DNA from: Pseudomonadota bacterium
GTDB taxonomy: Bacteria; Pseudomonadota; Alphaproteobacteria; Sphingomonadales; Sphingomonadaceae
Length of the DNA stretch: 64,000 nucleotides
Assembly (NCBI GenBank): GCA_023418595.1
Contig: JAEZZI010000030.1
Coordinates: 62,001-126,000 of the forward strand
Reading direction: 5' to 3'
Shown here one piece after another: positions 33,709 through 42,675 of the stretch (positions are counted from its first letter, which is position 1; each line of letters starts with the position of its first letter). The position numbers were made by a program, and so were the translations under genes. The notes under the pieces are model-generated. The model was not told where the DNA came from and ran no database searches. It worked only from the letters and a program-made list of their open reading frames with translations.

Positions 33709-35649
33709 ATGCTCTCCGGAATTCGCAAGGCCATCAATTCCAAGGTCGGCCTTATCATCACCTTCGTCGCGCTCGGCGTCATCGCGCTCGCCTTCGCGCT
33801 GACGGACATTAACATGATGTCGCCGGGCGGCACCACGACCCAGCCATCGGGCCAGGTCGCGCAGGTGGGCAACGTCGCGATCACCGAGCAGAATCTTCAG
33901 GACCGGATGCGGAACGCCGTCGATGCGCTGCGCCGCGAAAACCCCACGCTGACGATGGCGCAGTTCATCGAACAGGGCGGGCTGAACCAGGTGCTGGAAC
34001 AGATGATCAACGGCATCGCGCTCGAACAGTTCGGGCAGCAGACCGGCCTCGTCGTCAGCCAGCGTTATGTCGATGGCCAGATTGCGAGCATCCCGGCGTT
34101 CCAGGGGTTCGACGGCCAGTTCAACCAGCAGCAGTTCGAGCAGGCCCTGGCGCAACAGGGCATCACGCCGGACATGCTGCGCGAGGATATCCGCCGCGAA
34201 ACCATCGCCCAGTGGCTGACCGCCCCGACGCTTGGCGCGCGTCAGGTGCCTGCGCAGGTCGCGCTCCCCTATGCCTCGCTCCTGCTTGAGCGTCGCTCGG
34301 GCACGGTCGCGTTCGTCCAGACCAAGTCGATGGACCCCGGCCCCGCCCCGACCGATCAGCAGCTCCAGCAATATTATGCGCAGAACCGTGCACGCTACAC
34401 GGTCGCCGAACGCCGCGTCGCCCGCTATGCGACGATCTCGCCCGAAACCGTCGCCGAACGCGCGACGCCGACCGATGCGGAAATCCGGCAGCTGTATCAG
34501 AAGGAACGCGCCCGCTTCGCGCCGACCGAACAGCGCACCATCCGCCAGGTCGTCGCGCTCGACCGCAATATCGCCAACCAGATCGCGCAAAAGGTGCGCG
34601 GCGGCACTTCGATCGAGGCGGCGGCCTCGGGCGCGGGCCTGTCGGCGACCACGGTCAGCGACGTCACCCGCACCGCCTATGCCGGACAGACCAACGCCGC
34701 CGTTGCCGAGGCCGCATTCGGCGCGGCGCAGGGCGCGGTCGTCGGCCCGGTGCAGGGTTCGGGCAGCTTCTATGTCCTGCAAGTCACCGACATCGAACAG
34801 ATTGCCGGGCGCAGTCTGGAACAGGTGCGCGGCGAACTGGTCGAGACGCTGACCGCGCAAAAGACCGCGCAGGCGCTTGCCGAGCTTCAGGACCGCATCG
34901 ACGATGCGATCAACGACGGATCGACCTTCGACGAAACCGTGGCGCAGCTCGGGCTCCAGGGCCAGCGCACCCCGCCGGTATTCGTCAACGGCCGGACACT
35001 TGGCCAGGCCGCCGATGCCGAAGTCACGCCGCTGCTGCGCGTGGTCGCCGAGGCGGTGTTCGGCTTCGAGGAAGGCGACCAGCCGCAAATGGTCCCCACC
35101 GGCCAGTCGGGCGCCTTCGCACTCGTCGCGCTGGAGGGCATTCAGCGCGCCGCACCCCGCCCGCTCGCCGAAATCCGTGACGGCGTCGCGGGCGACTATC
35201 GCATCGACAATGCCAAGCGTCAGGCACGCGAGCGCGCCGATGCGATCCTGCGCGCGGTGAACGGTGGCACCCCGCTCGCCCAGGCGGCATCGTCCGGCGG
35301 CGTCGCCGCACAGGTCCAGTCGCTCAGCGCACAGCGCGGCGAACTGGGCCAGGCACAGGGCAACGTCCCCTTGCAGACGCTGTTCAGCCTGCGTCAGGGC
35401 GCATCGCGCGTGGTCGAAGCGCCGGGCAATGCCGGGTTCTTCGTCGTCCGACTGAACGAAGTCGAACCGGGCAATGCGCGGGGCAACGCCGAACTGCTGA
35501 ACGGCACCCGCGCCGCGCTCGGCCAGATCGTCGGTCAGGAATATGCCCAGCAATTCGCGCAGGCCGTGCGCCGCCGCGTCGGCACCACCCGCAACGAAGC
35601 GAGCGTGCAGAATCTGCGCAACACGCTGACCGGCAATATCGCGAACTGA
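33709..35649 (+). CDS. ppiD: Peptidylprolyl isomerase PpiD / SurA-N-type periplasmic chaperone
   Basis: This membrane-anchored folding factor acts at the periplasmic face of the Sec translocon. It has 646 residues. One N-terminal membrane segment (GLIITFVALGVIALAFAL, about 14-31) is followed by a SurA_N-like chaperone domain (about 45-190). A parvulin-like PPIC domain (about 250-365) and a further C-terminal helical part follow. It contains many Gln residues. The gene order ppiD-trpE is common in alphaproteobacteria, and the trpE ATG lies 7 bases after its stop. Confidence 0.9.
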   Translation: MLSGIRKAINSKVGLIITFVALGVIALAFALTDINMMSPGGTTTQPSGQVAQVGNVAITEQNLQDRMRNAVDALRRENPTLTMAQFIEQGGLNQVLEQMINGIALEQFGQQTGLVVSQRYVDGQIASIPAFQGFDGQFNQQQFEQALAQQGITPDMLREDIRRETIAQWLTAPTLGARQVPAQVALPYASLLLERRSGTVAFVQTKSMDPGPAPTDQQLQQYYAQNRARYTVAERRVARYATISPETVAERATPTDAEIRQLYQKERARFAPTEQRTIRQVVALDRNIANQIAQKVRGGTSIEAAASGAGLSATTVSDVTRTAYAGQTNAAVAEAAFGAAQGAVVGPVQGSGSFYVLQVTDIEQIAGRSLEQVRGELVETLTAQKTAQALAELQDRIDDAINDGSTFDETVAQLGLQGQRTPPVFVNGRTLGQAADAEVTPLLRVVAEAVFGFEEGDQPQMVPTGQSGAFALVALEGIQRAAPRPLAEIRDGVAGDYRIDNAKRQARERADAILRAVNGGTPLAQAASSGGVAAQVQSLSAQRGELGQAQGNVPLQTLFSLRQGASRVVEAPGNAGFFVVRLNEVEPGNARGNAELLNGTRAALGQIVGQEYAQQFAQAVRRRVGTTRNEASVQNLRNTLTGNIAN

Positions 35650-35656
35650 TCGGGGA

Positions 35657-37153
35657 ATGAGCGGCGCGGCAGAGGGTCTGGAGGCCGCACGCGCCGCCCG
35701 TGATGCGGGACGCCCCGCGCTGTTGTGGCGGCGGTTGATCGCCGACACCGAAACCCCGGTCGCCGTCGCGCTCAAGCTGATCGAGCCGGGGCGCGGCGAT
35801 TTTCTGCTCGAATCGGTGGAGGGCGGCGCGGTGCGCGGGCGGCACAGCCTGATCGGGCTGGCCCCCGATCTGGTGTTCCGCGCCGAGGGGCAGGATGCGG
35901 CGATCAATCCGCACTGGCTGACCGACCGCGAGGCGTTCGCGCCCTGCGAGCAACCGACGCTGGCGGCGCTGCGCGATCTCGTCGCGCGGTGCCGGATGGA
36001 CGTGCCCGATGCGCTGCCGCGCGCGCTGGCCTGTCTGGTCGGCTATTTCGGTTACGAGACGGTGGGGCTGGTCGAGCATCTGCCGCGCCCGCCCGCCAAT
36101 CCGCTGGGCCTGCCCGACATGATCTTCGTGCGGCCGACGATCCTCTTGGTATTCGACCGGCTCGCAGATGCGCTATTCGTGATCGCGCCGGTCTGGCCCG
36201 ACGGGTCGATTGAGGCCGCGAGTGATCGCATCGACGCAACGATCGCGCGCCTCGCCAACGCACCCCTGCCCGCACCCGCGCGCGCAGAGGCGACCGACAT
36301 CCTGCCCGAACCGCAGCTCCCCTCGGGCCGCTATGCCGAGATGGTTGCGGCGGCAAAGGACTATATCGCGGCAGGCGACATCTTTCAGGTGGTGCTCGCC
36401 CAGCGTTTCACCTCGCCGTTCGCGCTGCCGCCGTTCGAGCTTTACCGCGCGCTGCGGCGGATCAATCCCTCGCCGTTCCTCTATCATCTCGACCTGCCCG
36501 GTTTCGCGCTGACCGGATCGAGCCCCGAAATCCTGGTCCGCGCCCGCGACGGCGAAGTCACGATCCGCCCGATCGCGGGCACGCGCCCGCGCGGACGCAC
36601 CGCACAGGAGGACGAGGCCAACCGCACCAGCCTGCTCGCCGACCCCAAGGAACGTGCCGAACATCTGATGCTGCTCGACCTCGGCCGCAACGATGTCGGG
36701 CGCGTGGCGACCCAGGGCAGCGTGCGCGTCAACGACAGCTATACGGTCGAATTTTACAGCCACGTCATGCACATCGTGTCGAATGTGGTCGGCGAATTGT
36801 CCCCCGACAAGGATGCGCTCGACGCGCTGTTCGCGGGCTTCCCGGCAGGCACCGTCTCTGGCGCGCCCAAGGTTCGCGCGTGCCAGATCATCGCCGAACT
36901 CGAACCGGAGACGCGCGGTGCCTATGCGGGCGGCGTCGGATATTTCTCGCCCGACGGGGCTATGGATTCATGCATCGTGCTGCGCACCGCCGTGGTGAAG
37001 GACGGGGTCATGCATGTGCAGGCGGGCGCGGGCATCGTCGCCGACAGCGACCCGGCGTACGAACAGCGCGAATGCGAGGCCAAATCCGGCGCGCTGTTCG
37101 CGGCAGCACGCGAAGCCATCGCGCGGGCTTCGGATCCGCAATACGGTCAGTAG
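35657..37153 (+). CDS. trpE: Anthranilate synthase component I
   Basis: The enzyme makes anthranilate from chorismate with ammonia from TrpG. It has 498 residues. The N-terminal LLES motif (FLLESVEGG, about 51-59) is the tryptophan feedback site. The chorismate-binding domain has GDIFQVVLAQRF, SPSEI-type GSSPEILVR, IRPIAGTRPRGR, LLDLGRNDVGRV and PAGTVSGAPKVRA. It follows ppiD by 7 bases, so there is no room for a leader-peptide attenuator directly upstream. The partner trpG is 615 bases downstream, beyond an opposite-strand gene. Confidence 0.96.
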   Translation: MSGAAEGLEAARAARDAGRPALLWRRLIADTETPVAVALKLIEPGRGDFLLESVEGGAVRGRHSLIGLAPDLVFRAEGQDAAINPHWLTDREAFAPCEQPTLAALRDLVARCRMDVPDALPRALACLVGYFGYETVGLVEHLPRPPANPLGLPDMIFVRPTILLVFDRLADALFVIAPVWPDGSIEAASDRIDATIARLANAPLPAPARAEATDILPEPQLPSGRYAEMVAAAKDYIAAGDIFQVVLAQRFTSPFALPPFELYRALRRINPSPFLYHLDLPGFALTGSSPEILVRARDGEVTIRPIAGTRPRGRTAQEDEANRTSLLADPKERAEHLMLLDLGRNDVGRVATQGSVRVNDSYTVEFYSHVMHIVSNVVGELSPDKDALDALFAGFPAGTVSGAPKVRACQIIAELEPETRGAYAGGVGYFSPDGAMDSCIVLRTAVVKDGVMHVQAGAGIVADSDPAYEQRECEAKSGALFAAAREAIARASDPQYGQ

Positions 37154-37214
37154 TTTTCGGAAGCGCGGCAACGCGATCACAAGGCAAACCGGCGAGCCAC
37201 TCGCGCGCCGCCCT

Positions 37215-37242
37215 GGATTGCTTCGCTGCGTTCGCAATGACG
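37215..37242. repeat. Family C half-element after trpE
   Basis: GGATTGCTTCGCTGCGTTCG followed by CAATGACG is the right arm of family C elements (compare 43471-43541 and 63571-63646). The matching left arm is absent or decayed. It lies between the stops of trpE and the convergent secreted-protein gene. Confidence 0.65.
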
Positions 37243-37248
37243 GTTTCT

Positions 37249-37647
37249 TTACGGAATCGTCGCATCCCGCCGCTGCTGCGCCGCGCGCTCCGCGCTCCAC
37301 TGGCGGATCATCTGCACCGTGCATCCGGTCTGTCCGCCCGATCCGATCGGCGAGCAGCTGTTCGGCAGTCCGGCGCGGTTGAATTCCATGATCTGATCAG
37401 CATGCATCGCCCAGCTGACTGCGTCGGGCCGCTCGACCGACTGGCGAAGCTCGCTGGGGATGCGATAGGGCGAATCGTCGCCCTGCGCGCACACCACCAC
37501 TTCGCCTTCTTCAGTGGGCTTGGGGCATTGCTGGTCGCCATAGAGGACGACGCTGCGCACCCGTTCGGGCGGTCCTTCCTTCGCCGCATCCTGCGCGTAC
37601 GCTGCACCCGGCAGCATCAGCGCGGCGACGAGTGCATAGCGAAACAT
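37249..37647 (-). CDS. Small secreted protein with CP...VVC and YRIP motifs, unknown function
   Basis: The 132-residue product has a signal peptide (MFRYALVAALMLPGAAYAQ, likely cleaved after AYA). The mature part carries CPKPTEEGEVVVCAQ, then SPYRIPSELR, and later a CSPIGSGGQTGC pair, so four Cys could form two disulfides. I have the impression of similar small secreted proteins in sphingomonads (Cys-Pro...VVC...YRIP...LR) but know no function. The start is the ATG at 37645-37647. It sits on the opposite strand between trpE and trpG. Confidence 0.8.
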   Translation of the reverse strand: MFRYALVAALMLPGAAYAQDAAKEGPPERVRSVVLYGDQQCPKPTEEGEVVVCAQGDDSPYRIPSELRQSVERPDAVSWAMHADQIMEFNRAGLPNSCSPIGSGGQTGCTVQMIRQWSAERAAQQRRDATIP

Positions 37648-37768
37648 GGCAATCCCCAATAACGACCGGCCCATCAACGGCGTGGGCGCAAGCACCTTAG
37701 CCCGACATGAACGCCTAAACATCTCCTATCGTTGCGCGCCCGCCAATCCGCGCTATGGCGGGCGGATC

Positions 37769-38356
37769 ATGATCCTGGTCATCGACAATTACGACAGCTT
37801 CACCTGGAACCTGGTCCATTATCTGATGGAACTGGGCGCGGACGTGCGCGTCGAACGCAACGACGCGATGACCGCGCGAGAAGCCCTGGACAGCGGAGCG
37901 CAGGCGATCCTGATCTCCCCCGGCCCGTGCACGCCGAACGAGGCGGGCATTTCGCTGGAGCTGGTCGCGGCATGTGCCAACGCCCAGATGCCGCTGTTGG
38001 GCGTATGCCTGGGCCATCAGGCGATCGGCCAGCATTTCGGCGGACGCGTGGTGCGCGGCGGGCTGATGCACGGCAAGACCTGTCCTGTGACGCATGACGG
38101 GACGGGCCTGTTCGCCGGATTGCCCTCACCCTTCACCGCCACCCGCTATCACTCGCTGGTGGTCGAGGATGTGCCCGATTGCCTGATCGTCAACGCGACC
38201 TCGGACGACGCGAAAATCATGGGCTTCCGCCACCGCGACCTGCCGATCCACGGCGTCCAGTTCCACCCCGAAAGCATCGCGACCGAGCATGGCCATGCGA
38301 TGCTGGCGAATTTCATGCGCGGTGCCGGGATCGCGGTGCGGGAGTTGGCGAAATGA
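37769..38356 (+). CDS. trpG: Anthranilate synthase component II (glutamine amidotransferase)
   Basis: The subunit releases ammonia from glutamine for TrpE. It has 195 residues. The class I amidotransferase triad is present: the nucleophile Cys in GVCLGHQAIGQ and the His and Glu in GVQFHPESI. The N-terminus MILVIDNYDSFTWNL is typical. The start is the ATG at 37769; the longer frame upstream overlaps the signal-peptide region of the opposite gene and is unlikely. In many bacteria the same protein also serves p-aminobenzoate synthesis, and no pabA is visible here. Confidence 0.95.
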   Translation: MILVIDNYDSFTWNLVHYLMELGADVRVERNDAMTAREALDSGAQAILISPGPCTPNEAGISLELVAACANAQMPLLGVCLGHQAIGQHFGGRVVRGGLMHGKTCPVTHDGTGLFAGLPSPFTATRYHSLVVEDVPDCLIVNATSDDAKIMGFRHRDLPIHGVQFHPESIATEHGHAMLANFMRGAGIAVRELAK

Positions 38357-38364
38357 CTCCCCCC

Positions 38365-38472
38365 CCGATCTGTTCGAGAGAAGTCGAGAACCGCTGCCGA
38401 GCGCAGTCGAGGCGCCTTCGTTGCTTCTCGCTACGCTCGAAAATGCCCCTCGACTTCGCTCGAGACGATCGG
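38365..38472. repeat. Family B palindromic element between trpG and trpD
   Basis: The ends CCGATCTGTTCGAGAGAAGT and ACTTCGCTCGAGACGATCGG are inverted copies with inner GTCGAGAACC and GCTCGAAAATG parts. It fills all but 15 of the 123 bases between trpG and trpD, so it lies within the likely transcript. Confidence 0.8.
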
Positions 38473-38479
38473 AATTTTT

Positions 38480-39469
38480 GTGTTTAGCGCTCTTCCAAAC
38501 CCCGCCGCCCCGCTCAGCCACGAAAGCGCGCGCGAAGCCTTCGCCGCGATCCTCGACGGCACCGTGTCGGACGACGCCATCGCCGCGTTCCTGATCGCGC
38601 TGACCGAACGCGGCGAGACCAGCATCGAGATCGCCGAGGCCGCGCGCTGCCTTCGCGAGCGGATGATTACCGTCCGCGCACCCGCCAATGCGATCGACGT
38701 GTGCGGCACCGGCGGCGACGGGCATCACACGCTGAACGTGTCCACCGCCGTCGCGATCGTCGTCGCCGCGTGCGGCGTCCCCGTCGCCAAGCACGGCAAC
38801 CGCGCCGCGTCGTCCAAGGCCGGCGCCGCCGATACGCTCGAGGCGCTGGGCCTGAACCTAGACCGCGCAGCCGAGACGGCGGAGGCGACGCTCAACGAAA
38901 TCGGCATCGCCTTTCTGTTCGCCGCCAACCACCACCCGGCAATGCGCCGCATCACGCCGATCCGAAAGGCGATCGGACGGCGCACCATCTTCAACCTGAT
39001 GGGTCCGCTCGCCAACCCGGCGCGCGTGGGTCGCCAGCTGATCGGCATCGCGCGGCCCGACTATGTCCCCGTCTATGCCCAGGCGCTCGACCTGCTCGGC
39101 ACCGAAGCGGCGCTGGTCGTGTCGGGCGAGGACAATCTCGATGAACTCTCCACCGCCGGTCCCAGCGTCGCGGTCAGCGTCGGCAGCCTCAGGATGCCCC
39201 CGCGCATCGCGCCGGAGGATGCGGGTCTTTCCCGCCATCCGCTGTCGGCGATCCGCGGTGGCGAGGCCCCCGAAAATGCCGAGGCGCTGCGCCGTCTGCT
39301 GCTGGGAGAAGTCGGCCCCTATCGCGACGCCGTCCTCCTCAACGCCGCCGCCGGGCTGATGGTCGCGGGCCGTGCCGACACGCTGGTCGACGGCGCGGAG
39401 GAAGCGCGCGAAGTGCTCGACAATGGGCTGGCCAAGGCGCTGCTCGACTGCTGGATCGCTTACCGATGA
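38480..39469 (+). CDS. trpD: Anthranilate phosphoribosyltransferase
   Basis: The enzyme adds phosphoribose from PRPP to anthranilate. It has 329 residues. The PRPP-binding CGTGGDG motif, KHGNRAASSKAGAADTLEALG and the anthranilate-binding Arg region PIRKAIGRRTIFNLMGPLANPA are present. The start is the GTG at 38480, just after a family B element, which leaves only 7 bases of leader and no clear Shine-Dalgarno sequence. The stop overlaps trpC by 4 bases (ATGA). Confidence 0.94.
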   Translation: MFSALPNPAAPLSHESAREAFAAILDGTVSDDAIAAFLIALTERGETSIEIAEAARCLRERMITVRAPANAIDVCGTGGDGHHTLNVSTAVAIVVAACGVPVAKHGNRAASSKAGAADTLEALGLNLDRAAETAEATLNEIGIAFLFAANHHPAMRRITPIRKAIGRRTIFNLMGPLANPARVGRQLIGIARPDYVPVYAQALDLLGTEAALVVSGEDNLDELSTAGPSVAVSVGSLRMPPRIAPEDAGLSRHPLSAIRGGEAPENAEALRRLLLGEVGPYRDAVLLNAAAGLMVAGRADTLVDGAEEAREVLDNGLAKALLDCWIAYR

Positions 39470-40248
39470 CCATGCTCGACAAGATCCTCGCGACCAAGCG
39501 CGACGAAGTGGCGGCGGGCAAGGCCACGCGCAGCCTGTCGGACCTCCACGCGCTTGCCGCCAACCAGACCCCGCCACGCGGGTTCAAGGCGGCGCTCGAT
39601 GCCAGGGCGCGCGACGGCTACGCCCTGATCGCCGAGATCAAGAAGGCCAGCCCGTCCAAAGGGCTGATCCGCGCCGATTTCGACCCGCCCGCCCATGCCC
39701 GCGCCTATGCCGCGGGCGGTGCGACCTGCCTGTCGGTCCTCACCGATCGCGACTATTTCCAGGGCGCGCCCGATTATCTGATCGCCGCGCGCGCCGCCTG
39801 CGCGCTGCCCGTGCTGCGCAAGGATTTCATGATCGATCCGTGGCAGGTGCTGGAGGCGCGCGCGATGGGCGCCGACGCGATCCTCATCATCGTCGCCGCG
39901 CTCGAAGACGCACAGATAGCCGAGATCGAGGACGCCGCGCTCGGCCTCGGCATGGACGTGCTGGTCGAGGTCCACGGCCCCGGCGAAATGGAACGCGCCA
40001 GCACGCTCCGGTCGAAACTAATCGGCGTCAACAACCGCAATCTGAAAACGTTCGAGGTCGACTTCCAGAAAACCTTCGACCTGGTGGCCAGCGCGCCCAA
40101 GGACTGCACCTTCGTCGCCGAAAGCGGCATACAGACTCGCGCCGACCTCGACGCGCTGGCCGAACACGACATCCGCTGCTTCCTGATCGGCGAAGCGCTG
40201 ATGCGCGAAGACGATGTGGAAGCCGCGACGCGTGCGCTGGTCGGTTGA
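39466..40248 (+). CDS. trpC: Indole-3-glycerol phosphate synthase
   Basis: The enzyme closes the indole ring from carboxyphenylaminodeoxyribulose phosphate. It has 260 residues and is a stand-alone protein without the TrpF fusion of enterics. Motifs seen: IAEIKKASPSKG (substrate-binding Lys), LRKDFMIDPWQ (catalytic Lys), LVEVHGPGEMERA (Glu), GVNNRNLKTF and VAESGI. It overlaps trpD by 4 bases. moaC follows after 22 bases. Confidence 0.96.
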   Translation: MTMLDKILATKRDEVAAGKATRSLSDLHALAANQTPPRGFKAALDARARDGYALIAEIKKASPSKGLIRADFDPPAHARAYAAGGATCLSVLTDRDYFQGAPDYLIAARAACALPVLRKDFMIDPWQVLEARAMGADAILIIVAALEDAQIAEIEDAALGLGMDVLVEVHGPGEMERASTLRSKLIGVNNRNLKTFEVDFQKTFDLVASAPKDCTFVAESGIQTRADLDALAEHDIRCFLIGEALMREDDVEAATRALVG

Positions 40249-40270
40249 GAGGCGCGGTAAGGAATATTCC

Positions 40271-40747
40271 ATGCCCAACCTAACCCACCTCACCCCAGAC
40301 GGCAGCGCGCACATGGTCGATGTCGGCGCCAAGCCCGCTAGCGCCCGCGAAGCCACCGCCACCGGCCGCATAACCATGACCGCCGAGGCCGCCACCGCCA
40401 TCCGTCAGGCGACCCTCAAGAAAGGCGACGCGCTCGCCGTCGCCCGCATCGCCGGGATCATGGCGGCGAAGAAGACCAGCGACCTCATCCCCTTATGCCA
40501 CCCCATCCCGCTCACCAGCGTCACGATCGAGTTGACCCCCGACGACACCGGCGTCACCGCAAGCGCGACCGCCCGCACCACCGACCGCACGGGCGTCGAA
40601 ATGGAAGCGCTGACCGCAGTCACCACCGCGCTACTGACGGTGTACGACATGGCCAAGGCCATCGACCGCGGCATGACCATCGAGGGCGTGCGACTGCTGG
40701 CGAAAAGCGGGGGCAAGTCGGGGGATTGGGTGGCGGATCGTCAATAA
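40271..40747 (+). CDS. moaC: Cyclic pyranopterin monophosphate synthase
   Basis: The enzyme converts the MoaA product to cyclic pyranopterin monophosphate in molybdenum cofactor synthesis. It has 158 residues. The family motifs MVDVGAKPASAREATATG, LIPLCHPIPLT (catalytic His region) and GVEMEALTAVTTALLTVYDMAKA are present. The start is the ATG at 40271. It follows trpC closely; a low-GC island separates it from moeA. Confidence 0.95.
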   Translation: MPNLTHLTPDGSAHMVDVGAKPASAREATATGRITMTAEAATAIRQATLKKGDALAVARIAGIMAAKKTSDLIPLCHPIPLTSVTIELTPDDTGVTASATARTTDRTGVEMEALTAVTTALLTVYDMAKAIDRGMTIEGVRLLAKSGGKSGDWVADRQ

Positions 40748-40750
40748 CGG

Positions 40751-40882
40751 CTAGCGACCGCAAAGCGGACATCGACCAAACGGATTGAAATCGCTCGCAC
40801 GTTCAACGAACCGCATGTTCTTGCCCGGTTCGGGACCAAGCCAAGTGATGCCTCCAATAGCTTTCTTAATGATCGGCCCCAT
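40751..40882 (-). CDS. Possible 43-aa protein with a C-terminal CPLC motif
   Basis: A short frame on the minus strand, from the ATG at 40880-40882, encodes MGPIIKKAIGG...GRCPLCGR, ending in a Cys-x-x-Cys-Gly knuckle of zinc-ribbon type. It lies in the low-GC island and is divergent from the 113-aa gene 78 bases away, with an AT-rich stretch between them. The ribosome site is weak. I recognise no family. It could be a chance frame or a remnant of a longer gene. Confidence 0.35.
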   Translation of the reverse strand: MGPIIKKAIGGITWLGPEPGKNMRFVERASDFNPFGRCPLCGR

Positions 40883-41318
40883 TTGCGCTCATAGATTTCC
40901 TTATTATCCTACCATTTTATACTGACGTTAAATTTTCATCGACCATAGGAAAAAACCACCATGAACACGGTTTTAGACTCTCTACTATTTGGCGTAGGTG
41001 TGTGGTTGATGGATAGCTATTACGCGAGCAAGTTTCGTTTGGTATATCCAGACTTGAGGCCAGACTTGCTCCCACGCGGCGCAGCGAGTTGGAAAAGGGT
41101 TTGGGTCTTCAGAAACAAAGCCTTTAAGCGCATCGGTCTCTTCTCATTTTGGGCGGGGGGCGTTCTAGGGATATATTTCGCTGAGAATAACAAAGCCACT
41201 CTTGGTTACGCGTTTTACATGATATGTTTATCGGGTCTTGCGTTATATATCGCTTCGCGATTGTGGCCGTTCACTCTCGACAAGCGGCGACATCGTCGCT
41301 GATTTGAATGTCCGCTTT
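40762..41318. repeat. 11-bp inverted repeat flanking the low-GC island
   Basis: AAAGCGGACAT (40762-40772) and ATGTCCGCTTT (41308-41318) are perfect inverted copies at the two edges of a stretch of clearly lower GC content. The island contains one plausible gene (40961-41302) and one short frame (40751-40882). No target duplication or transposase is visible, so it may be a small non-autonomous insertion or a pair of chance or regulatory motifs. Confidence 0.4.
40961..41302 (+). CDS. Low-GC small membrane protein (113 aa), unknown function
   Basis: The product has a hydrophobic N-terminus (VLDSLLFGVGVWLMDSYY), a basic middle (WKRVWVFRNKAFKR) and two membrane helices (GLFSFWAGGVLGIYFA and YAFYMICLSGLALYIASRLW), ending in a basic tail (DKRRHRR). 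Codon use is unlike the neighbours: many codons end in A or T (TTTAGACTCTCTACTATTTGG), against the strong G/C third-position bias around it. An AT-rich promoter-like region precedes it. I recognise no family. Transfer into the moaC-moeA gap is likely. Confidence 0.65.
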   Translation: MNTVLDSLLFGVGVWLMDSYYASKFRLVYPDLRPDLLPRGAASWKRVWVFRNKAFKRIGLFSFWAGGVLGIYFAENNKATLGYAFYMICLSGLALYIASRLWPFTLDKRRHRR

Positions 41319-41484
41319 CCCCCCAAAAACGGACGGGGTGCCAATCTAGGCCGATGATGCTACCCGGCATCACCATGCCGACATCAACCATCTTACCGCA
41401 TTCCTTTCCGTCGCCTGCTCCGAAGTCGTTCTGCCGGATAGCGCCCAACAAAAACCGGTGCCATCCGACCGGAGGCGCCCACCA

Positions 41485-42675
41485 ATGACCGCTCCCACCC
41501 TCCTCCCCGTTCGCGAGGCGCAGGATCGCCTGCTCGCGCTCGCGCCCTCGATCGCCACCGAGCATGTTACGCTCAACGCCGCCGCCAATCGCTGGGCGGC
41601 GATCGATGTGATGGCGCTTCGCACCCAGCCTGCCGCCGACCTGTCGGCAATGGACGGCTATGCGGTCCGCTTGGGCGACTTGCCCGGACCGCTTGCGGTT
41701 ATCGGCGAAAGCGCTGCCGGACGGCCCTTTGCGGGCAAAGTCGATGCCGGGCAGGCCGTTCGTATCTTTACCGGCGCGGCGCTGCCCGAGGGGGCCGACA
41801 CCGTGCTGATCCAGGAGGATGCGCGGCGCGACGGCGACACGATCTCCATGACCGGCGACGGCCCCGCCGCGCGCGGCGCGCATGTCCGCGAACGCGGACG
41901 CGACTTTCGCCAGGACGAACGGCTGATCCATGCAGGCGAACACCTGACCCCGTCACGGATCGCGCTCGCCGCAATGGCGGGTCACGGCACCGTTCCCGTC
42001 CACCGCCCGATCCGCGTCGCGATCGCCGCGACCGGCGACGAACTCGTCCCGCCGGGCGTGCCGCTGTCCGAAGGCCAACTTCCCGAAAGCAACACCGCCC
42101 TGCTCGTCGCGATGCTTGCCAATCTGCCCGCAGAGGCGATCCAGATGGGCATCCTCCCCGACGATCGCGCGATCCTGTCCTCGACCTTCGCCCAGGTCGA
42201 TGCCGACATCCTGGTCACCACCGGCGGTGCTTCGGTCGGCGATCACGACCTGGTCCGCCCCGCGCTCGAGGATATCGGCGCAAAGCCCGATTTCTGGCGC
42301 GTCGCGATGCGCCCCGGCAAGCCGATGATGGCCGCGCGCGTGCGCGAAACCGTGGTGCTGGGCCTCCCCGGCAATCCGGTTTCCGCCTTCGTCACCGCGA
42401 CGCTGTTCCTTGCCCCGCTCGTCCGCCACATGTCGGGCGCCGCCGACCCCTGGCCGCGCACGGTGAAGGCGACGCTGGCCGAGGCGATCGGCCCAACCGG
42501 CGCACGCGCCGATCATCTCCGCGCGCATCTGAAGGACGGGGTGGTAACACCGCTCGACCAGCAGGATTCGTCGATGCTGCGCGCATTGTCGCACGCCAAT
42601 TGCCTGATCGTGCGTCATGCGAACGCGCCGGGGGCCGAAACGGGCGAAACCGTCGAAGTCATACGCATCGCTTGA
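41485..42675 (+). CDS. moeA: Molybdopterin molybdenumtransferase
   Basis: MoeA inserts molybdate into adenylylated molybdopterin. It has 396 residues. Family motifs: AMDGYAVR (about 56-63), GEAVRIFTGA-type GQAVRIFTGAALPEGADTV, ATGDELVPPG, ESNT, TTGGASVGDHD and LGLPGNPVSAF. The start is the ATG at 41485, with GGAGG 9 bases upstream; the GTG further upstream is weaker. The stop TGA lies inside the -35 hexamer of the lexA promoter. Confidence 0.95.
   Translation: MTAPTLLPVREAQDRLLALAPSIATEHVTLNAAANRWAAIDVMALRTQPAADLSAMDGYAVRLGDLPGPLAVIGESAAGRPFAGKVDAGQAVRIFTGAALPEGADTVLIQEDARRDGDTISMTGDGPAARGAHVRERGRDFRQDERLIHAGEHLTPSRIALAAMAGHGTVPVHRPIRVAIAATGDELVPPGVPLSEGQLPESNTALLVAMLANLPAEAIQMGILPDDRAILSSTFAQVDADILVTTGGASVGDHDLVRPALEDIGAKPDFWRVAMRPGKPMMAARVRETVVLGLPGNPVSAFVTATLFLAPLVRHMSGAADPWPRTVKATLAEAIGPTGARADHLRAHLKDGVVTPLDQQDSSMLRALSHANCLIVRHANAPGAETGETVEVIRIA

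Noticed and set aside
35600..35656. Tryptophan attenuator upstream of trpE
   Set aside because: trpE starts 7 bases after ppiD, with no room for a leader peptide with Trp codons and alternative hairpins.
33607..35907. 766-codon minus-strand frame opposite ppiD
   Set aside because: It has no recognisable domain, and ppiD on the other strand has a membrane anchor and chaperone/PPIase domains. It is a shadow frame.
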